From positions 124,001-188,000 of the forward strand of contig JANQRX010000008.1 of NCBI GenBank assembly GCA_028284325.1: a stretch of 64,000 nt of DNA. Reading direction: 5' to 3'. Shown in pieces: positions 60,015 through 64,000 of the stretch. This DNA is from Bauldia sp. Its GTDB lineage: Bacteria > Pseudomonadota > Alphaproteobacteria > Rhizobiales > Kaistiaceae. A program made the translations under genes and the position numbers. The notes under the pieces are model-generated. The model was given only the letters and a program-made list of their open reading frames with translations. It ran no database searches and had not been told where the DNA came from. Position 1 is the stretch's first letter. Each line of letters begins with the position of its first letter.

Positions 60015-60398
60015 TCAGACGGTGCGGGCGTCGAAGTCCGCGCGCGCCCTCTCGATCTCGGGGCGCTTGTCCACGGCCCACTCCGAGAGCGTCCGCAGGG
60101 GCTCGATGAGCGACCGGCCGAGCTTCGTCAGCTCGTAGTCGACGCGCGGCGGTGTGGTCGGCGTCACGATGCGGTTGACCAGCCCCTCGCGCTGCAGCTT
60201 CCGCAGGTTCTGGGTCAGCATCCGCTGCGAGATGTCCGGCAGCGCGCCCAGCAGTTCGGAGAACCGGTGGGTGCCGAAATACAGGTGACCGATGATCAGC
60301 AGGCTCCACTTGTCGCCGATCCGGCTCAGCACGTTGCGCACGGGGCAGTAGTCGAGGTCGTAGAACTCGGCCGGCGCGATGTCGGGCGTGCGTCGCAT
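60015..60398 (-). CDS. HxlR family transcriptional regulator
   Basis: 127 residues, single winged-helix domain. YCPVRNVLSRIGDKWSLLIIGHLYFGTHRFSELLGALPDISQRMLTQNLRKLQREGLV is the HxlR signature, including the N-terminal Cys (CPVRNVL) that senses electrophiles or oxidants in several members. Divergent from the SnoaL-like secreted protein gene with dyad elements between, so it probably represses that gene and its own. Confidence 0.93.
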   Translation of the reverse strand: MRRTPDIAPAEFYDLDYCPVRNVLSRIGDKWSLLIIGHLYFGTHRFSELLGALPDISQRMLTQNLRKLQREGLVNRIVTPTTPPRVDYELTKLGRSLIEPLRTLSEWAVDKRPEIERARADFDARTV

Positions 60399-60414
60399 CC
60401 CTTGTCCTCATCTT

Positions 60415-60455
60415 GTTACCAAAAAGTGCCTACTTCCCAAATGAGAGTTAGTAAC
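60415..60455. promoter_or_regulatory. Candidate HxlR operator region
   Basis: The AT-rich 107-base gap between the HxlR gene and the SnoaL-like gene contains AAGT-GCCT-ACTT (60424-60435), a 4-4-4 dyad, and outer arms GTTAC (60415-60419) and GTAAC (60451-60455). HxlR sites are often AAGTnnnnACTT-like dyads, so this is a likely binding region for the divergent repressor. Confidence 0.5.
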
Positions 60456-60505
60456 TCAAATATAGCGGGACAACATGGCAATGCCAATCAGGAATGGAGA
60501 CCAAG

Positions 60506-61351
60506 GTGACCCATCTTCAGCACAAACGCACCGCTCTCGCGGCCGCCGCCCTCGTCGGCGGCCTGCTTGCGGCCCCCGCCGCGCAGGCGAACGACATCGA
60601 TCTCAAGGAGATTGCCCTCGGCATCCTCGCCGCGATCGTCGAGGGCGACCGCTCCTACATCGAGGAGCATGTCGCCGAAGACTACCGACAGCACAATCCG
60701 ACCGTGCCCGACGGCCGCGCCGGCCTCCTGGCCACGATCGACCTTCTCGGCGCCCAGCCCGTCGCACCGCGGATCACGCCACGGCGCGTCCTGCGCGACG
60801 GCGATCTGGTCGCGGTCCACAGCGAACTGATGCTGGGCGAGGAGAGCGTCGTCTTCGACCTCTTCCGCTTCGAGGACGGAATAGCGGTGGAGCACTGGGA
60901 CGCCATCCAGCCCCGGCCCGCAACGACGGCGAGCGGCCGGACCATGATCGATGGTCCGACCGCGATCACCGATCTCGACCGGACCGAAGCGAACCGCGCG
61001 CTCGTCGTCGGCTTCGTTACCGACATCCTGAAGGACGGCAGGTTCGAACGCATCACCGAATACATCGGCGCCACCTACCACCAGCACAATCCGCAGATCG
61101 GCGACGGGGTGGAAGGGCTGCAGGCCTTTGTCGCCCATCTCCAGGCGAACAATATCTCGCTGGCCGTCACCACGATCCACAACGTCGTCGCCGAAGGGAA
61201 CTTCGTGATGACCCAGAGCGAGGGCGAGGTCGGAGGTGTGCCCACCGCCTTTTACGACCTCTTCCGCGTTGAGGATGGCCGGATCGTCGAACACTGGGAC
61301 ATCCTGCAGGCGATCCCGGCCGAGATGGCCCACGACAACGGGATGTTCTGA
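60506..61351 (+). CDS. Secreted tandem SnoaL/NTF2-like protein
   Basis: 281 residues from a GTG at 60506 that has GGAG 6 bases upstream; an ATG at 60494 is in frame but poorly spaced from any ribosome site. A Sec signal (KRTALAAAALVGGLLAAPAAQA) is followed by two related alpha+beta domains, about 30-150 and 160-280. Each has a YxQHNPxxxDGxxGL motif (DYRQHNPTVPDGRAGL and TYHQHNPQIGDGVEGL) and ends in an FDLFRFEDG or YDLFRVEDG ... EHWD segment. This is the SnoaL-type polyketide-cyclase-like fold, duplicated. Export and HxlR control suggest a periplasmic role in handling reactive compounds; substrate unknown. Confidence 0.85.
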   Translation: MTHLQHKRTALAAAALVGGLLAAPAAQANDIDLKEIALGILAAIVEGDRSYIEEHVAEDYRQHNPTVPDGRAGLLATIDLLGAQPVAPRITPRRVLRDGDLVAVHSELMLGEESVVFDLFRFEDGIAVEHWDAIQPRPATTASGRTMIDGPTAITDLDRTEANRALVVGFVTDILKDGRFERITEYIGATYHQHNPQIGDGVEGLQAFVAHLQANNISLAVTTIHNVVAEGNFVMTQSEGEVGGVPTAFYDLFRVEDGRIVEHWDILQAIPAEMAHDNGMF

Positions 61352-61369
61352 GCTCCGCCCGACCGCGTC

Positions 61370-61394
61370 GGCGAGGCGGCTGTGCCGCCTCGCC
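61370..61394. terminator. Strong hairpin between convergent genes (SnoaL-like and napC)
   Basis: GGCGAGGCGGC and GCCGCCTCGCC form a perfect 11-bp stem with a TGT loop, 19 bases past the SnoaL-like stop and 42 bases beyond the napC stop. No long T-run. Likely ends transcription from one or both sides. Confidence 0.7.
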
Positions 61395-61435
61395 ATCCAC
61401 ACGGTCCCGGTCGCGCGCGGTCGGCGGCGGCTCCG

Positions 61436-62149
61436 CTACTCCAGCCGCGCCACGAAGTGGGCGAGATCACCGACCGCGCTGATCCAGGGCCGGTTCGCCA
61501 CCTCCTCACGCGCGCCATACTCGGCAACGATCTGCTCGTAGGCCTCCTCGGCGCCCTCGGGGAGCTGATGGGCAATGCCCTGGTGGCAATCGATGCAGGT
61601 CTTGTTCTCGTCGATCGCGCGCTGGTGCGCCTCCCCCGAACGGTTCTCCTGGAACGTGAAGTCCATGTAATCGAGACCGTGGCAATTCCTGCACTCGCGG
61701 CTGTCCGTGGTCTTCATCGCCCGCCAGACGTTGGAGGCCAGCCGCAGCCGTTCCTCGTTAAACTTCTCGGGCGTCGACACTGTCCCGGCGAAATGGTGGT
61801 ACAGCTCGCGGGACGCCACGATCTTGCGGCGCACCTTGTGAATCCACTCCTTCGGCACATGGCAGTCCGGGCAGGTCGCCCGCACGCCGGACCGGTTGTT
61901 GTAGTGGATCGTGTTCTGGTACTCGACGAACACGTTCTCGCGCATCTCGTGGCACGAGATGCAGAACGTCTCGGTGTTGCTGATCTCCATCGCCCAGTTG
62001 AACCCGCCCCAGAACAGGACGCCGCCGACCCCGCCGACGACGACCAGCGCTCCGAGCGAGAACACCGACGACGGCCGCGACACGAACCGCCAGAGTCGCG
62101 CGATCACGTTCGGCCGTTTGCCGCCGGAGCTGCCTTTTTCGTTCGCCAT
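61436..62149 (-). CDS. napC: NapC/NirT family tetraheme cytochrome c
   Basis: 237 residues. One N-terminal membrane anchor (VFSLGALVVVGGVGGVLFWGGFNWAM) and four CxxCH heme sites: CISCH, CPDCH, CRNCH and CIDCH. NapC takes electrons from the quinol pool and passes them to periplasmic NapB/NapA. The 17-base gap from napB and the shared direction with napB and napA support a nap operon. GRSE-like distal motifs are typical of the family. Confidence 0.95.
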   Translation of the reverse strand: MANEKGSSGGKRPNVIARLWRFVSRPSSVFSLGALVVVGGVGGVLFWGGFNWAMEISNTETFCISCHEMRENVFVEYQNTIHYNNRSGVRATCPDCHVPKEWIHKVRRKIVASRELYHHFAGTVSTPEKFNEERLRLASNVWRAMKTTDSRECRNCHGLDYMDFTFQENRSGEAHQRAIDENKTCIDCHQGIAHQLPEGAEEAYEQIVAEYGAREEVANRPWISAVGDLAHFVARLE

Positions 62150-62165
62150 GCGCCCCTCCCCGGTG

Positions 62166-62603
62166 TCAGCGTTGTGACGAGGGCACGAAGGTGTTCTCGA
62201 CCAGCGGCTCCACGTCGGCCTGGGTGACGTGGCACTGGTTGCAGAACCAGCGCGTGCCCGCCACTTCGTCGAGCTGCCGGCCGTCGCGGTCCAGGTAGTG
62301 CGTCATCGACAGCGTCGGCGCATCCTGGTCGCCGGCGTTCGACCAGTCATGGCAGCCGAGGCACTGATTGTTGGCCGCATCGATCTGGTACTGGTCGATC
62401 CCGTGCGGGATCAGCGGCGGCTGCATGCGATAGGCGCGGTTGAAGCGCCGCTTGTGTTGCGCGGCGAGATCTTCGATGCCGACCGGCACGTCGACCTGCG
62501 CGCCCCGCAGCGAGGCGACGCCGAGCTCCTGTGCCAGCGGATAACTCCCGGCCAACAGCAGACCGACGACCGCTGCCACGACCCATATGGACTGACGTTG
62601 CAT
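62166..62603 (-). CDS. napB: Periplasmic nitrate reductase diheme cytochrome subunit
   Basis: 145 residues from the ATG at 62603 (a GTG two codons upstream is possible). N-terminal signal (SIWVVAAVVGLLLAGSYPLAQ), the conserved PPLIPHGIDQYQID stretch and two CxxCH hemes, CLGCHDWSNA and CNQCHVTQ. NapB is the small periplasmic electron-transfer subunit that docks on NapA. Located directly downstream of napA. Confidence 0.95.
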   Translation of the reverse strand: MQRQSIWVVAAVVGLLLAGSYPLAQELGVASLRGAQVDVPVGIEDLAAQHKRRFNRAYRMQPPLIPHGIDQYQIDAANNQCLGCHDWSNAGDQDAPTLSMTHYLDRDGRQLDEVAGTRWFCNQCHVTQADVEPLVENTFVPSSQR

Positions 62604-62613
62604 ATGCACCCCC

Positions 62614-64000
62614 TTAGGCCCGCTCGACCTTGCAGGCGCATTTCTTGAAATCGGTCTCCTTGGAGATCGGACAGGTCGCGTCCAGCGTGAGCTTGTTGAC
62701 GAGCTGTCCTTCGTCGAACCAGGGCATGAAGACCGAGCCGCGCGGCATGCGGTTGCGCCCGCGGGTCTCGACCCGGCTCAGCACCTCGCCACGCCGCGTT
62801 GAGATCCTGATCTCCTGTCCGCGCCGGAAACCGCGCTCGCGGGCATCGTCGGGGTGCATGAACACCACCGCCTGCGGGAACGACCGGTGAAGCTCGGGCA
62901 CCCGGCGGGTCATCGATCCGGAATGCCAGTGCTCCAGCACGCGGCCGGTGATCAGCCACAGATCGTAGTCGTCGTCGGGTTCCTCGGCCGCGGGCTCGAA
63001 CGGTGCGAAGATGATGTTCGCCCGGCCGTCCGGCTTGCCGTAGAACCGCACCCCCTCGCCCTCCGGCACGTAGGGGTCGTAGCCTTCGCGGAAGCGGTAG
63101 AGCGTCTCCTTGCCGTCGATGACGGGCCAGCGCAGGCCGCGCTCGGCGTGGTAGGTCTCGAAGGACGCCAGATCGTGGGCCTTGCCGCGCCCGAAGGCAG
63201 CGTATTCCTCGAACAGTCCCTTCTGGACATAGAAGCCGAAGTGCTCCGCCTCGTGGTTGCCGAAGCCCTCCGCGGTTTCGCTCACGGGATAGCGGTCGAC
63301 CACACCATTGGCGAACAGCACCTCGAACAGCGTCCTGCCGCGCAGCTCAGGCTTCTGGTCGAGGAGTTCGGCCGGCCACACCTCGTCGGTGGTGAAGCGC
63401 TTGGAAAACTCCATCACCTGCCACATGTCGGACTTGGCGTCGCCCGGTGCCGGCACCTGCTCCCGCCAGAACTGGGTGCGGCGTTCGGCGTTGCCGTAGG
63501 CGCCTTCCTTCTCGACCCACATGGCGGTCGGCAGGATCAGATCGGCGGCAAGCGCGGTGACCGTCGGATACGGGTCCGACACCACGATGAAGTTCTCGGG
63601 ATTGCGGTAGCCGGGCCAGCCCTCCTCGTTCATGTTGGGCGCGGCCTGCAGGTTGTTGGTGCACTGAACCCAGTAGGCGTTCAGCTTGCCGTCCTTGAGC
63701 ATGCGGTTCTGCAGCACCGCATGGAAGCCGGGTTTGGGCGGGATGGTGCCGGCGGGAATGCCCCACGCCTCCTCGCAGATTTGCCGGTGCTTGTCGTTGG
63801 CCACCACCATGTCGGCCGGCAGGCGGTGGGCGAAGGTGCCGACCTCGCGCGCCGTGCCGCACGCCGAGGGCTGGCCGGTCAGCGAGAACGGGCTGTTGCC
63901 GGGCTCGGCGATCTTGCCGGTGAGCAGATGCACGTTGTAGCAGAGGCCGTTGACCCAGGTGCCGCGCGTGTGCTGGTTGAAGCCCATCGTCCACAGCGAC
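62614..64000 (-). CDS. napA: Periplasmic nitrate reductase catalytic subunit NapA, C-terminal part
   Basis: The frame is open to the window end, giving about 462 residues of a protein that is usually near 830; the N-terminal Tat signal and 4Fe-4S site are outside. [62 protein letters not shown] region (about the first 65 residues), [36 protein letters not shown] and the end [15 protein letters not shown] are diagnostic of NapA molybdopterin-binding domains. Order napA-napB-napC on the minus strand; any further nap genes lie beyond the window. Confidence 0.96.
   Translation of the reverse strand, partial: SLWTMGFNQHTRGTWVNGLCYNVHLLTGKIAEPGNSPFSLTGQPSACGTAREVGTFAHRLPADMVVANDKHRQICEEAWGIPAGTIPPKPGFHAVLQNRMLKDGKLNAYWVQCTNNLQAAPNMNEEGWPGYRNPENFIVVSDPYPTVTALAADLILPTAMWVEKEGAYGNAERRTQFWREQVPAPGDAKSDMWQVMEFSKRFTTDEVWPAELLDQKPELRGRTLFEVLFANGVVDRYPVSETAEGFGNHEAEHFGFYVQKGLFEEYAAFGRGKAHDLASFETYHAERGLRWPVIDGKETLYRFREGYDPYVPEGEGVRFYGKPDGRANIIFAPFEPAAEEPDDDYDLWLITGRVLEHWHSGSMTRRVPELHRSFPQAVVFMHPDDARERGFRRGQEIRISTRRGEVLSRVETRGRNRMPRGSVFMPWFDEGQLVNKLTLDATCPISKETDFKKCACKVERA

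Noticed and set aside
1..64000. tRNA or rRNA genes, CRISPR arrays, insertion sequences, phage genes or att sites
   Set aside because: I found no transposase, integrase, regularly spaced repeats or recognisable structural RNA. Absence is based on reading, not on a covariance-model search.

Overview
The window is GC-rich, densely coding DNA with GGAGG-type ribosome binding sites and very frequent 4-base start/stop overlaps. No gene-free stretch exceeds about 260 bases. The gene mix (several peptide-type ABC importers, three sets of tripartite tricarboxylate transporter genes, many SDR dehydrogenases, IclR/GntR/LysR/AraC/HxlR regulators, Cys-type sulfatases and a periplasmic nitrate reductase) suggests a metabolically versatile, free-living alphaproteobacterium. 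That placement is inferred from content; no rRNA, tRNA or other marker gene is present.

Layout. (1) 1-6.1 kb: the end of a Dpp/Opp-type ABC importer (permease, permease, ATPase, ATPase), an IclR regulator and a divergent N-acyl-D-amino-acid deacylase. (2) 6.1-16.2 kb, minus strand: a GntR regulator, a second Opp-type importer, a beta-propeller glycosidase-like protein, a transketolase remnant and two SDRs. Its substrate-binding protein is circularly permuted. Divergent from the GntR gene (16.4-19.3 kb) are an N-acetylneuraminate lyase homologue, an SDR and mannonate dehydratase, followed by a convergent family 4 glycosidase. (3) 21-30 kb: AraC regulator, histidine kinase and response regulator, then tautomerase, lactonase, a TctCBA transporter, SDR and a hydratase of the 2-keto-4-pentenoate hydratase family, closed by a strong hairpin. 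(4) 30-39.3 kb: a long minus-strand transport operon with two tripartite transporters, one having fused TctA-TctB, a hydroxyacid dehydrogenase and a frameshifted aldo/keto reductase, with a divergent LysR regulator. (5) 39.3-60 kb: a catabolic island with three sulfatases, a third Dpp-type importer with fused ATPases, an enolase-superfamily enzyme, a DapA-type aldolase, lactonase, SDR, BKACE, amidohydrolase, dienelactone hydrolase, a LysR regulator and an IclR regulator fused to a lactonase fold. (6) 60-64 kb: HxlR regulator with a divergent secreted tandem SnoaL-like protein, then napC, napB and part of napA.

How it works together. Most of the window imports and degrades organic acids or sugar acids. 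SMP-30 lactonases, SDRs, an enolase-superfamily dehydratase and DapA-type aldolases are the usual parts of non-phosphorylating sugar-acid pathways; with sulfatases, region 5 may handle a small sulfated compound (inference). The most unusual items are the circularly permuted binding protein at 13.8-15.4 kb, the IclR-SMP-30 fusion whose lactonase half has lost its metal ligands, recurring GTTCCA-TGGAAC-like palindromes in regions 3 and 5, and a strong stem-loop directly after each of the five binding-protein genes.
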